Assembly (NCBI RefSeq): GCF_001477625.1
Contig: NZ_CP013692.1
Location: 2,666,001-2,730,000 of the forward strand
Reading direction: 5' to 3'
Length of the DNA: 64,000 bases
From: Paucibacter sp. KCTC 42545
Lineage (GTDB): Bacteria; Pseudomonadota; Gammaproteobacteria; Burkholderiales; Burkholderiaceae_C
Shown here piece after piece: positions 34,296-45,671 of this stretch. The stretch's first letter is position 1. Each line of letters opens with the position of its first letter. The notes under the pieces were generated by a model, which was not told the origin of the DNA, did no database searches, and saw only the letters and a program-made list of their open reading frames with translations. The position numbers and the translations under genes were made by a program.

Positions 34296-35342
34296 CTAAA
34301 GAGCGGCAGCGGCATCCCGTCGGGCGCCCTTCCCCATGACCTTACGCACACCTCTTTGTGTCCCTTGCCGGCGGCGCCAGAAGTAAATCGCAGCGCCAAT
34401 CAGCAAAAGCGCCCAGCCCAGCAGCATCGCCACCACGCCCAGGCCAGAGGGTGCTTCCGTCGGCCCCTGCTGCAATTGCTTGCTCAGCAGATCAACTTGC
34501 GCGTCCAGGCTGCGCTGCTCGCGCTGCAATTGATTGAACTCACGCTCGGCTTCGCGCAGACGCGTCGCCACGGCCTCGGGGGTCGACAGCAAAGCCTCGC
34601 CGACATCCTGGGCCAGGCGCAGCACCAAGCTCAAACGGTTGCTGGAATCGTCGTGCTGCCAGTTGTCGACCAATGATGCACGCCGCTTGGGCAGGCCCAC
34701 TTGCCCGTCCAGGCGCAGGCCTGATTCGGTGGCCAAGGTGAGCGGCGTCTTGGCCTGAGGCTGGGCCTTGGCCGGGTGTGAGGCCGGCACGGCGGGCGCA
34801 ATGCCAGCCGCGCTCGGCGCCCATTTCAAGTCACCGGTCGTGGTCACGGCGGCATGCGCTGCTGGCCCCGACTGGGCCGGGTCCACAAACGCAGTCAGAT
34901 GTTGCAGCGGGCAGCCGATGGCCAGCTTGATCACCGGCTCTTCGATCGGCACGCTGCTGCGCAGCCACACGGTGCCGGATTGGGTCTCGGGATGCAGCTC
35001 CACCGTCTTCTGCACGTCACCCGCGGTCAGGCGATGTTCGCCTGACTCGATATGCACCTGAATGCAATCCGGGTTAAGCGTCTCCCCCGCATTCATGCGC
35101 AAGGGCAGCTTCAGCGACAGCGGCTCGCCCAAGCCCGACAGCGTTTGCGGCCGCCCCAGCTCGAAGGCCTGCGCCGGCGAAGTCAAGCTCAGCAAGAGGC
35201 CCAGCTGAGCAGCGAGATGAGCAGCAAAAACGGCGGCAGCGCGGCGGCGTGAGGGCACGGGTTGGCGGCTTTCTGCGAAGGCTGAAGGGGTCAAGGAAAG
35301 CCCGCTTTTTAGCGCGAGCTGCAAGCGCAAAAGACAGGGCAT
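34296..35342 (-). CDS. FimV-like protein
   Basis: Short FimV/HubP-type protein of 348 residues. After a signal peptide ending near PAQA comes the FimV N-terminal domain (FELGRPQTLSGLGEPLSLKLPL), a Pro/Ala-rich spacer, a coiled-coil stretch (about 265-300; REAEREFNQLQREQRSLDAQ) and a single membrane helix (GVVAMLLGWALLLIGAAIYFW) with a basic tail. It lacks the long acidic C-terminal region and LysM of large FimV proteins. A role in type IV pili or polar localisation is known for the family. It precedes nadB by 59 bp on the same strand. Confidence 0.8.
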   Translation of the reverse strand: MPCLLRLQLALKSGLSLTPSAFAESRQPVPSRRRAAAVFAAHLAAQLGLLLSLTSPAQAFELGRPQTLSGLGEPLSLKLPLRMNAGETLNPDCIQVHIESGEHRLTAGDVQKTVELHPETQSGTVWLRSSVPIEEPVIKLAIGCPLQHLTAFVDPAQSGPAAHAAVTTTGDLKWAPSAAGIAPAVPASHPAKAQPQAKTPLTLATESGLRLDGQVGLPKRRASLVDNWQHDDSSNRLSLVLRLAQDVGEALLSTPEAVATRLREAEREFNQLQREQRSLDAQVDLLSKQLQQGPTEAPSGLGVVAMLLGWALLLIGAAIYFWRRRQGTQRGVRKVMGKGARRDAAAAL

Positions 35343-35451
35343 GACATCTGCCCTGGCACTCTAGCACGCAGCCCGCCCTGACTTGGGCGCGCTGCCCGGC
35401 CGTGGGTGGCCCCACCGCTACAATCCAGCCACCCAAAACCAGGCCGCAACC

Positions 35452-36657
35452 ATGCCCCTTCACACCTCGTCCTTGACCCGCTTCCCCCTGCACGCGCTGG
35501 CCCTGAGCTTGGCGCTTGGTTTGAGCGCCGGCGCTGCCCGGGCCGACGAAGTGAGCGATGCCCAGGCCCTGCTGGCCAAAGGCAATGCGGGTGATGCACT
35601 GAAGAAGGTGGACCAAGCCCTGGTGGCCAAGCCCAATGACCCGCGCCTGCGCTTGCAGCGCGGCAATGCCCTGGCCCAGCTCAAGCGCGAGCCCGAAGCG
35701 ATTGCGGTGTTCCAAAAGCTGATCGAAACCAACCCCGAGCTGCCCGGCCCCTACAACAACCTGGCCGTGCTCTACGGCAATCAAGGTGATTTCGAGAAGG
35801 CGCGGCAAGCCCTGGAGTTGGCCATCCGCACCAATCCCAGCTATGCCACCGCCTTCCAGAACCTGGGCGATGTCTACGCCCGCTTGGCCGGCCAAGCCTA
35901 CAAAAAAGCCCTGGCTCTGGACAAGGGCGACAACCAACTGCCGCTGAAGCTGGCCGTGGTGCAAAACGTGTTTGAGCCCAGCGTGGACCCGCGCGCGGCG
36001 AAAGCGGCGGCCGTGGCACCAACTCCAACGCCTGCTCCTGCTCCCGCGCCAGTTCCTGCCCCCGCTCCGGCGCCGGCTCCAGTGGCTGCCGCCAAACCTG
36101 CCACCCCGCCCGCAGTCAGTGCGCCTGCACCGGCGCCTGTGGTGCAGGCCAAGGCAGCAGCCCCGGCACCCGTCGTGGCTAGCGCGCCGGCCACTACCGT
36201 CGCAGCCAAGCCAGCCGCGGCAACAACGGCCACCGCAACGCCCGTGGCCAAGCCTGAGGCGCCGAAAGTTGAGGTCACCAAGGCCGAAGCCGCCAAGCCG
36301 AACCCGCAGCAAGAATCGCAGCAAGCCATCGAAAAAGCCGTGCAGAACTGGGCCAAGGCCTGGAGCCAGCGCGATATGGACGACTACTACAAGGCCTACA
36401 CGCCCGACTTCAAGGGCAAGGCCGCCACGCGCAAGGCCTGGGAAGAAGACCGCCGCATCCGCATCATGGGCAAGAAGAAGATCGCAGTGGAAGTCTCCGG
36501 CCTGAAGATCAAGGTGGATGGCGATGGCAACAAGGCCACCGTCACTTTCCGCCAGAACTACACCTCGGACGCACTGAGCGTGAAGAGCAGCAAGACTCTG
36601 AGCCTGGTGAAGTCCAAGTCGGGCGCCTGGCTGCTGAGCCAAGAATCTTCCAGCTGA
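35452..36657 (+). CDS. TPR protein with C-terminal Cds6-type domain
   Basis: Exported protein: signal peptide (LALSLALGLSAGAARA), three or four TPR motifs (about 28-165; PYNNLAVLYGNQGDFEKARQALELAI), a long Pro/Ala linker (about 185-285), and a C-terminal NTF2-like domain (about 295-400; QNWAKAWSQRDMDDYYKAYTPDF). The same type of domain ends the adjacent L,D-transpeptidase, 28 bp downstream. It is therefore likely to work with it in peptidoglycan cross-linking, possibly as an adaptor. Confidence 0.85.
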   Translation: MPLHTSSLTRFPLHALALSLALGLSAGAARADEVSDAQALLAKGNAGDALKKVDQALVAKPNDPRLRLQRGNALAQLKREPEAIAVFQKLIETNPELPGPYNNLAVLYGNQGDFEKARQALELAIRTNPSYATAFQNLGDVYARLAGQAYKKALALDKGDNQLPLKLAVVQNVFEPSVDPRAAKAAAVAPTPTPAPAPAPVPAPAPAPAPVAAAKPATPPAVSAPAPAPVVQAKAAAPAPVVASAPATTVAAKPAAATTATATPVAKPEAPKVEVTKAEAAKPNPQQESQQAIEKAVQNWAKAWSQRDMDDYYKAYTPDFKGKAATRKAWEEDRRIRIMGKKKIAVEVSGLKIKVDGDGNKATVTFRQNYTSDALSVKSSKTLSLVKSKSGAWLLSQESSS

Positions 36658-36685
36658 GCCGCCGCACCGAACGCAAGCCAGCCGC

Positions 36686-38053
36686 GTGCCCAGAACGATT
36701 GATGTGACGACCGAGATGCAGCCAGAGCAGTCCCCCCCGAGTAAGAAGCCAGCCTCCGCCACCGGCAAACTCTGGTTGCGTGGCGCCCTGCTGGTGGGCG
36801 GCGCCACCGCCGCGGCCGTGCTGGGCCTGACGGGCATGAATATGCTGTCCTCCCGCGTCGAAGCGAATGCGCCGCTGGGCCTGGGTTTTGGCCACAAGGC
36901 CGCGCCCGCCAAAGCAGAGCCCAGCATCCTGACGGCGCAGATCAATACCCAGACCCCGGAAGGCCAGCTGATCTCGGCCTTCCAGATGCTGGCACGCGGT
37001 GAGGAGCCCCAAGCCTTCGCCACCGTGCAGGCCCTGGTCGCCAAGCAGCCTGATTTTTCGCTGGCGCAGCTGACTTATGCCGATCTGCTGCTGGCCCGCA
37101 CCACGCCCGAGGCGGCAGCACAAGCCCATCTGGGCGCCACGCCCGAGCAGATCAGCCGCGCCAATGCCTTGCGCACCGAGGCGCAGCTGCGCCTGGCCGC
37201 GCTGGTGGAGCGGCCGCCGCAAGACGCGGTGCCCAAGGAGTTGGTGGGCTTGTCCAGCTCGTTGCGCCACGCCATCGTGGTGGACACGGCCAAGGCCCGG
37301 CTTTACCTGTTCGAGAACAGCGCCGAGCACGGCCTGCGCCTGGTCAAGGACAGCTATATCTCGCTGGGCAAGGCAGGCATTAGCAAGCAGGTGGAAGGCG
37401 ATCAGCGCACGCCCCTGGGCATCTACCAGGTGGGCATACGGCGCGACGAGGCGGTGGCCCGCTACGGCGCGGCCGCCCTGCCGCTCAACTACCCGAATGA
37501 GTACGACCGCTTGCTGGGCCGCAGCGGCAGCAGCATCTGGCTGCATGGCGAGCGCGCCGGCAGCTATGCGCGCGGCCCGCAGTCCACCGATGGTTGCATC
37601 GTGCTCAGCAACGACGATATGCAGTACTTGGCCGACACCGTCAAGGCACGCGAGACGCCGGTGCTGATCCTGGAACATGTGGACTGGGTCGCCAAGCAAG
37701 GCGCCAAGCCCGATATCGCGCCCGGCTTCGAAGCCGCTTACGCCAGCTGGCAAGCCGCGCGCAAGAGCCAGGACGCCGCCACCTTGCGCAGCCTTTACGA
37801 GCCCGATCTGCAGCGCGGCTCGGACAGCGAGGCCAAGCGCCTGGAGCACAAGCTCAGCCTGATGCAAAACCACGCGCTGCCGCTGCAAAGCCTGGAGCGC
37901 CTGAGCGTGCTGCCCGGCCACGATCTGGAACCCATCATGATCGTCACCTACCGCGAGCAAAGCGGCAGCGACGCCGCCCCGCTGCTCAAGCGCCAGTACT
38001 GGCGCGAGCAAGCCGGCAAGTGGCGGATCTTTTTTGATGGCGTGGTGAGCTGA
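36686..38053 (+). CDS. L,D-transpeptidase (YkuD) with Cds6-type domain
   Basis: Periplasmic cell-wall enzyme that forms 3-3 peptidoglycan cross-links or attaches proteins. It has an N-terminal membrane anchor (about 30-48), helical repeats, the YkuD catalytic domain (about 190-335) with WLHGERAGSYARGPQSTDGC (His and nucleophile Cys at about 304) and a C-terminal Cds6/NTF2-like domain (about 345-455). The start is a GTG at 36686; an ATG at 36716 is an alternative. Co-directional with the TPR gene and followed by an intrinsic terminator. Confidence 0.9.
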   Translation: MPRTIDVTTEMQPEQSPPSKKPASATGKLWLRGALLVGGATAAAVLGLTGMNMLSSRVEANAPLGLGFGHKAAPAKAEPSILTAQINTQTPEGQLISAFQMLARGEEPQAFATVQALVAKQPDFSLAQLTYADLLLARTTPEAAAQAHLGATPEQISRANALRTEAQLRLAALVERPPQDAVPKELVGLSSSLRHAIVVDTAKARLYLFENSAEHGLRLVKDSYISLGKAGISKQVEGDQRTPLGIYQVGIRRDEAVARYGAAALPLNYPNEYDRLLGRSGSSIWLHGERAGSYARGPQSTDGCIVLSNDDMQYLADTVKARETPVLILEHVDWVAKQGAKPDIAPGFEAAYASWQAARKSQDAATLRSLYEPDLQRGSDSEAKRLEHKLSLMQNHALPLQSLERLSVLPGHDLEPIMIVTYREQSGSDAAPLLKRQYWREQAGKWRIFFDGVVS

Positions 38054-38075
38054 TTGGCGCGGGCGTCGGCTTGAC

Positions 38076-38100
38076 GCCAAGCCAAGCCAAGCCAAGCCAG
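38076..38100. repeat. Pentanucleotide tandem repeat (GCCAA)
   Basis: GCCAA is repeated four times, then GCCAG, in the short gap after the transpeptidase gene. Simple-sequence repeat with no obvious function, just upstream of the terminator. Confidence 0.85.
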
Positions 38101-38114
38101 ATCACACCAATGAA

Positions 38115-38146
38115 AGAGGCGAGCCATTTGGCCCGCCTCTTTTTTT
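38115..38146 (+). terminator. Intrinsic terminator after L,D-transpeptidase
   Basis: Stem AGAGGCGAGCC / GGCCCGCCTCT with one internal mismatch, loop ATTT, then a run of seven T (38140-38146). It lies between the convergent transpeptidase and clpB genes. Confidence 0.9.
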
Positions 38147-38185
38147 CTAGCGACGGCGCTATCTAGCTAGCCGTCAACGCAGCTC

Positions 38186-40780
<2,595 letters not shown>

Positions 40781-40805
40781 GATGATTGGAACCTCCGTGG
40801 GCTTG

Positions 40806-40834
40806 CAAGTGGGTGCAGTGAAGGTCATTTCAAG
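40806..40834 (-). promoter_or_regulatory. Sigma-32 (heat-shock) type promoter of clpB
   Basis: On the reverse strand CTTGAAA, a 14-bp spacer, then CCCACTTG, close to the consensus CTTGAAA-N13-15-CCCCATNT. It is about 25 bp upstream of the clpB start, leaving room for the GGAGG ribosome site. Fits heat-shock control of clpB. Confidence 0.7.
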
Positions 40835-41056
40835 CCCCGGCGGTTTGATCTGGCGCAAGCCAGTTGAAGGGTGAGCGGGCTGAACAGCGAAGCCCCGGCA
40901 TCGGCGGAATTGCCGGGTGTTGCGTGATTACTTCGCCCCCATGACGGCACAGGGATCCGGACATATAGTCAAGCACCACCATGCACCCGGTAGGAAGACA
41001 TGCAGCAAGGGCCCCGCGTGTTTTTGAGTCCACCCGATCAAGCGAGGCGTCCTTTG

Positions 41057-42355
41057 ATGGCAAGCGCTGGCCGTCAGCTGATGGCCTCCTTGCTGTTGGC
41101 ACTTGGCGTGGCTGGCGTGCACGCCGACGACACGGGCGACAACTCGCCCAGCAGCCTGCGGCTCAGCGGCTTTGGCACCTTAGGCATGAGCCACACCCGC
41201 AGCGACCGCGACTGGCTCTTGGCGCGTGAACAAACCCAGGTCGGCGCCAGCAGCGCTAGCAGCGCCCTGGTGGACTCACGGCTAGGCCTGCAACTGAACT
41301 GGGCGCCGGCCGAGCGCTGGGACACCGCGCTGCAACTGGTGCTACGGCAACGGGCCAGGGACGCCAGCTTGGGCGAGGCGGTGGAATGGGCGTTTGTGGG
41401 CTATCAAATCAGCACGGACTGGCATCTGCGCCTGGGCCGCACCAGCCCGGAAGTGTTTTTACAAGCTGACCTGCGCAATGTGGGCTATGCCCTGCCCTGG
41501 GTGCGACCCAATATCGAGTTCTATGGCTGGATGCCCATCAACTCGCTCGACGGCGCCGACCTCAGCCACATCTGGCACACCGAACACGCCGACTGGACCG
41601 CCAAAGTGCAACTGGGCAATGGCCTCAACACCATTCAAGCCTTGCGCATCGATGATTCTCTGCGCATACGCAACCGCAATACAGCCGTCCTCACCCTCAG
41701 CCGTGAGGCGGGGGCTTGGCTGATCAAGGCCAGCTATGCGCGCGCCGATATCGAGGTGAGGCCCGATGCCAACTTGCGGCTGTTGCAGCAGGCCTTGCAA
41801 CAGATCACCGCACTGCCTGTGCCGTCCGTGGCGCAGCAAGCGCAGAACCTATCCGATGACTTGTACCCCCAGGGCTTGACGCAATACGCATCGCTGGGGC
41901 TGCAATACCAGTCCAGCACCTGGTTCGGCAGCGCCGAAGCCAGCCATGTCCACCTGGCCTCGGGTCTGTCAGCCGGCTGGCGAGGCTATGCCTCCTTGGG
42001 GCGACGTTGGCAGCGCCTGAGCGCCTACCTGATCGCTGGACGCAGCCAGGCGGACAAGATGCCCAACGCAGCACCCTTGAATTGGCAGGCTGAGCTGACC
42101 CCTATGATCGGCGCGCCGAACGCGGCCATGGCAACCGGCCTGGGCACCTTAGCTGCCGAAGCGGCCAACACCGCCCGCTTTGAGCAAAGCTCGATCGGTC
42201 TTGGCCTACGTTATGACTTCGCACCGCGCATGGCGCTCAAGCTGCAAGTAGATCAAGTCAACACCCAGGCCAACGGCGCCGGATCTTGGCGGCACAACAC
42301 CTCTGAGCCGGGCAGCAGCCAGGTCTATTCCGCCACCCTGGACTTTGTCTTTTGA
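41057..42355 (+). CDS. Porin-like outer-membrane protein (cassette B)
   Basis: Predicted outer-membrane barrel of about 432 residues. It has a signal peptide (LMASLLLALGVAGVHA), LRLSGFGTLGMSHTRSD, many amphipathic strands and a final SATLDFVF. It is a paralogue of the protein at 19425-20678. The start at 41057 follows GAGG; an ATG at 41081 is a fallback. It is the first gene of an operon with a periplasmic binding protein (stop and start 5 bp apart) and a membrane diguanylate cyclase, suggesting a solute-sensing path from outer membrane to c-di-GMP. Confidence 0.82.
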   Translation: MASAGRQLMASLLLALGVAGVHADDTGDNSPSSLRLSGFGTLGMSHTRSDRDWLLAREQTQVGASSASSALVDSRLGLQLNWAPAERWDTALQLVLRQRARDASLGEAVEWAFVGYQISTDWHLRLGRTSPEVFLQADLRNVGYALPWVRPNIEFYGWMPINSLDGADLSHIWHTEHADWTAKVQLGNGLNTIQALRIDDSLRIRNRNTAVLTLSREAGAWLIKASYARADIEVRPDANLRLLQQALQQITALPVPSVAQQAQNLSDDLYPQGLTQYASLGLQYQSSTWFGSAEASHVHLASGLSAGWRGYASLGRRWQRLSAYLIAGRSQADKMPNAAPLNWQAELTPMIGAPNAAMATGLGTLAAEAANTARFEQSSIGLGLRYDFAPRMALKLQVDQVNTQANGAGSWRHNTSEPGSSQVYSATLDFVF

Positions 42356-42360
42356 GCCGC

Positions 42361-42870
42361 ATGGCTGACCGCACCATGCCCGCCCACACCCTGCCCCGCC
42401 GCCAAGCACTGCATCGTTTGCTGCGCCTAGGCGCTTTGGCTGTGGGGCTGACCGTGCTAGGGCTGGGCGGAACCCTGCCTTGCGCGGCGAAAGATGGGGC
42501 CGAGCTTTACGTCATCGTCAACAATAGCAACCCCCTGGCCAAAATCGACAAAAAAGAATTGATCGCCCTCTACACCGGCCGCAGCCGCAACTTCCCCGGC
42601 GCCGGGCCGGCCGAGGTCTTCGACCAGCCGCGGGACAGCGCGCAGCGCGAGGCTTTCTACCTGGCGCTCACCGGTATGGACCTGGCTCAGATCGACAGCT
42701 ACTGGGCACGGCTCTTGTTCACAGGTCGGGTGGTGCCACCCAAAATGCTGGCGGGTGACTCAGCGTTGCTGGCCGAAGTCAAACGCAATCCGCGCGCCAT
42801 TGCTTACCTGAGCAGCCCGCCAGCCGAAGGCCAGGCCAAGCTGGTGATGACCCTGAGCCGAAGCAACTGA
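42361..42870 (+). CDS. PstS-like periplasmic binding protein
   Basis: Small exported protein (169 residues) with a signal peptide (LLRLGALAVGLTVLGLGGTLPCAA) and one phosphate-binding-protein-like domain (LYVIVNNSNPLAKIDKKELI, LYTGRSRNFPGAGP, then FTGRVVPPKML). The usual two-lobed PstS is about 300 residues, so this is a reduced single-lobe form. It matches the C-terminal half of the protein at 18269-19417. No ABC permease or ATPase is nearby, so it is unlikely to be a simple importer component; a sensory role with the next gene is more plausible. Confidence 0.8.
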   Translation: MADRTMPAHTLPRRQALHRLLRLGALAVGLTVLGLGGTLPCAAKDGAELYVIVNNSNPLAKIDKKELIALYTGRSRNFPGAGPAEVFDQPRDSAQREAFYLALTGMDLAQIDSYWARLLFTGRVVPPKMLAGDSALLAEVKRNPRAIAYLSSPPAEGQAKLVMTLSRSN

Positions 42871-42872
42871 GC

Positions 42873-44525
42873 ATGAGAAAAGCCCTGCTCCGCTTTCAGA
42901 GCTACCATCGCAGCCTGCACGGCAAGTTCACACTCATTCTGATCGGCGTGGCCACCTTGCTCGCCTTGCTTGCCAGCCTGGTGGTGGTGCGACTGACCTT
43001 TGTGAAGGCCAGGGAATCAAGCACAACCACGCTGGAGTCCATGCTGAGCGCCATCGAGAAATCCGTTGCAGTAGGCGTTTACGCCGAAGACCAAGTGCTG
43101 CTGCTTGAACTGATCAAAGGCGTAGCCCGCGATCCCAATGTGGCCCGGGTCTGGGTGGAGGACACCGCCGGCAAGGTTTTGGCGGCCAGCCCGCTGGACG
43201 GCGGAAGCCCGGCGCCGCCCCCTGGCTCGGTCGAGGCTTCATTGCTGGTGACTCGGCGCCTGGTTTCACCCTTCGACGGCGCCGAAGAACTAGGGCATTT
43301 GCTGGCACAGGGCAGCTTGCCCCAGGTCATCCAGGAGGCCAATCTCCTGGCACGCTGGCTGGGCATCGCCCAGGCCACGCTGATCACCATTCTGGCCCTG
43401 CTGCTCAACCATGTGGTGCTGCTCATGCTGTCCAAGCCGATGATGCGGCTGAGCCAGCAACTCAGCACGATCGCACCCGGCAGCAGCCAGCGTCTCAGCG
43501 TGAACAGACGCCACCGCAATGACGAAGTAGGCACCGTCGTCATTGCGGTGAACGGCCTGCTGACGGCTACCGAAACCGCCTTGCAGGCCGAGCGCCAGCT
43601 GCGCGCCGAGATTGCGGCCATGGAGGCGCAGTACCGGCAGATCTTCAACCACACCAGCGCCGGCATCTTTGTGTTGACGCCAGGCGGGCGCCTGATCAAT
43701 AGCAACCCGACCGTGCTGCGTCTGATCGATGCCGAGGGCGCAAGCCCGGCCGACTTGGCCAGCAAGGACTTTGTGGACGCCGTTTTTGCCGATCCCGAGC
43801 AAGTACGCCGAATGATTGCCGACGCCAGTACCCAGGGCCAAACCATGGCCGCCGACCTGGCCCTGCGCAGCAAAGGCAGCGAGCAGCGCTGGGTGCACTG
43901 CCTGATTTCGGTTCAGCAAGCCAGCGCCGACATGGCCGAAGGCATGGTGGAGGGCGTGATCTACGACGTCACCCAACGCAAGTCAGAGGAAACGGCGGCC
44001 AGCCATCAAGCCCTGCACGATGGGCTGACTGGGCTGAAAAACCGTGTCGGCGTCATCGCCGCGCTGGATCAGATGCTGCAGCAAGCCCAGGCCAGCGGTC
44101 ACGCGGTGACCTTGCTGTTTCTGGACCTGGACGGCTTCAAAAAGGTGAATGACGAACTCGGCCATGAGGCCGGCGACGCCGTGATCGTGGAGTGCGCCAA
44201 ACGCATGCGCGGCGTACTGCGCCGCAGCAGCGATATCGCGGGACGGGTGGGCGGCGACGAGTTGGTGCTGCTGCTCGACCGGGTGGATGCCGAAGCGCCG
44301 ATGGTGCAAGCACTCGCCCAAAACTTGTTGCGCATCATCAGTGAACCCATCGCCTTGCGCGACGGCCGCACCGCCCAGGTAGGCGCCAGCATCGGCCTGG
44401 CCAGCTATCCACGCCACGCCCTGCACCGCGCCGCGCTGTTCAATGCCGCCGACGCGGCCATGTACGAGGTCAAGCGCCATGGCAAGAATGCCTGGCGGGT
44501 GGCCGAGTCGCTCAGCCAAGCCTAA
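42873..44525 (+). CDS. Membrane-bound PAS-GGDEF diguanylate cyclase
   Basis: Predicted c-di-GMP synthase anchored in the inner membrane: helix at about 18-40, periplasmic sensor region (about 45-155), second helix (about 165-190), HAMP-like segment, PAS domain (about 250-370; YRQIFNHTSAGIFVLTPGG) and GGDEF domain (about 385-545). The active loop reads GGDEL, with Leu in place of Phe. The product-inhibition I-site RSSD lies exactly five residues upstream. It begins 2 bp after the binding-protein gene, whose product is the obvious periplasmic partner for its sensor region. Confidence 0.88.
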   Translation: MRKALLRFQSYHRSLHGKFTLILIGVATLLALLASLVVVRLTFVKARESSTTTLESMLSAIEKSVAVGVYAEDQVLLLELIKGVARDPNVARVWVEDTAGKVLAASPLDGGSPAPPPGSVEASLLVTRRLVSPFDGAEELGHLLAQGSLPQVIQEANLLARWLGIAQATLITILALLLNHVVLLMLSKPMMRLSQQLSTIAPGSSQRLSVNRRHRNDEVGTVVIAVNGLLTATETALQAERQLRAEIAAMEAQYRQIFNHTSAGIFVLTPGGRLINSNPTVLRLIDAEGASPADLASKDFVDAVFADPEQVRRMIADASTQGQTMAADLALRSKGSEQRWVHCLISVQQASADMAEGMVEGVIYDVTQRKSEETAASHQALHDGLTGLKNRVGVIAALDQMLQQAQASGHAVTLLFLDLDGFKKVNDELGHEAGDAVIVECAKRMRGVLRRSSDIAGRVGGDELVLLLDRVDAEAPMVQALAQNLLRIISEPIALRDGRTAQVGASIGLASYPRHALHRAALFNAADAAMYEVKRHGKNAWRVAESLSQA

Positions 44526-44551
44526 TCGGCTAATCCGCCTCAATCAGCCCA

Positions 44552-44944
44552 TCAAAGCAAGGCCTGAGCCAGGCGCATGCCAAGGGCGGCTGCCGCCAGG
44601 GCGCCAAACATATGAGCCCCGCTGTGCAGCAGCGCCAGCCCGAGATCACCACGCTGCAGCAGCATCAAAGACTCGCCCGAAAAAGCCGAGAAGGTGGTCA
44701 AGCCACCCAGCAGCCCCGTCACCAGCAAGAGCTGCAAGACTTCATTGGGCGTGCGGGCAAACCACTCCAGCGAAATGCCAATCAGCAAGCCGCCCAGGAG
44801 ATTGACGGCCAGAGTCCCGAGAGGAAAGCCCGCCCAAGTGGCATTCAGCCACAAGCCCGCGCGCCAGCGCAACAAAGCGCCGGCCGAGGCCCCGGCGGCT
44901 ACCGCCAAGATCTTGAGCCAAAGTGGATTCATCAGCGGGTTCAT
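44552..44944 (-). CDS. crcB: Fluoride channel CrcB/Fluc
   Basis: Small inner-membrane fluoride exporter, about 130 residues with four helices. It shows the family motifs GASAGALLRW, GTLAVNLLGGLLIG and GLLGGLTTFSAFSGE. The ATG at 44944 overlaps the moaE stop (ATGA), so it is translationally coupled to moaE rather than preceded by its own leader; there is no room for a fluoride riboswitch. Confidence 0.93.
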   Translation of the reverse strand: MNPLMNPLWLKILAVAAGASAGALLRWRAGLWLNATWAGFPLGTLAVNLLGGLLIGISLEWFARTPNEVLQLLLVTGLLGGLTTFSAFSGESLMLLQRGDLGLALLHSGAHMFGALAAAALGMRLAQALL

Positions 44945-45432
44945 TGTGCGTTGGCGCTCTGAATGCCCCAACGCGCCAGCGCCGCATCATCCGTCACCCG
45001 GGCATCGACCCAACGGGCGCCGCTGGCCAGCGTTTCCTTCTTCCAAAACGGGGCCTGGGTTTTCAAATAGTCCATCAAGAACTCGCAGGCCTGGAAGGCT
45101 TCGCCGCGGTGGGCGGAACTGACCAGCACCAGCACGATCTGCGCGCAAGCCGGCAGCACGCCCACCCGGTGGATGACACGGGCGCCGCGGATATTGAAGC
45201 GCTGGAACGCCTCGTCCACCATGGCCTCGATGCTGGCCTCGGTCATGCCGGGGTAATGCTCCAGCTCCATTTGAGACAGCACTTCCCCACCCACCTGGTC
45301 GCGCACCGTGCCCACAAAGCTGACCACAGCGCCAACGCCGCCGTCGTCGGCCCGCAAGGCCAGGGTTTCTTGGCTGAGGTCAAAGTCCTCGCTCTGGATG
45401 CGTACGCGCGGGGCGGAAGTGGATGCAGTCAT
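44941..45432 (-). CDS. moaE: Molybdopterin synthase large subunit
   Basis: Catalytic subunit that, with MoaD, inserts sulphur into precursor Z to make molybdopterin. It has VSFVGTVRD, MELEHYPGMTE, HRVGVLPACAQIVLVLVSSAHRGEAFQACEFLMDYLK and APFWKKE with the catalytic Lys pair. 163 residues. Its MoaD partner is 16 kb away on the same strand beside moeA and thrC; in relatives moaE usually follows moaD directly. Confidence 0.95.
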   Translation of the reverse strand: MTASTSAPRVRIQSEDFDLSQETLALRADDGGVGAVVSFVGTVRDQVGGEVLSQMELEHYPGMTEASIEAMVDEAFQRFNIRGARVIHRVGVLPACAQIVLVLVSSAHRGEAFQACEFLMDYLKTQAPFWKKETLASGARWVDARVTDDAALARWGIQSANAQ

Positions 45433-45671
45433 GGCGGAATTGTGGCATCTGACGCGCGCCGCGCGAACGCGAAAGCCCAGGCCCAAACGACAGCGGAGGG
45501 CAAGATTCACCCCCGCTGTGCGGTGTCTTTCCTACAAAACGAGGAATGCTGCCATTCAGCGCAAGGCCGACTCGGGGATACTGCCGCCACCGAGCACGAG
45601 CCGGCCGGCGCCAGTCCAAACGATGAACCGGTGCTTCAGCCTGCAGCCACGATCACGAGGAGACCCGCACC
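45433..45671. other. Intergenic region upstream of the SPFH gene
   Basis: About 240 bp, divergent between moaE and the SPFH gene. It should hold the promoter of the polyamine-related cluster. A good ribosome site (GAGGAGA, 10 bp before 45672) is visible but no clear promoter boxes. Confidence 0.4.

Noticed and set aside
35074..37044. 656-codon reverse frame across fimV-like and TPR genes
   Set aside because: Spans two real genes and their gap; Gly/Ser/Arg low complexity in the repeat region mirrors the Pro/Ala linker on the other strand.
40781..40858. Longer N-terminus for ClpB
   Set aside because: The added residues lie over the sigma-32-like promoter and the family starts at MRVDKFT; GGAGG precedes 40780.
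44900..45000. Fluoride riboswitch before crcB
   Set aside because: crcB overlaps moaE by 4 bp, leaving no leader for a riboswitch.
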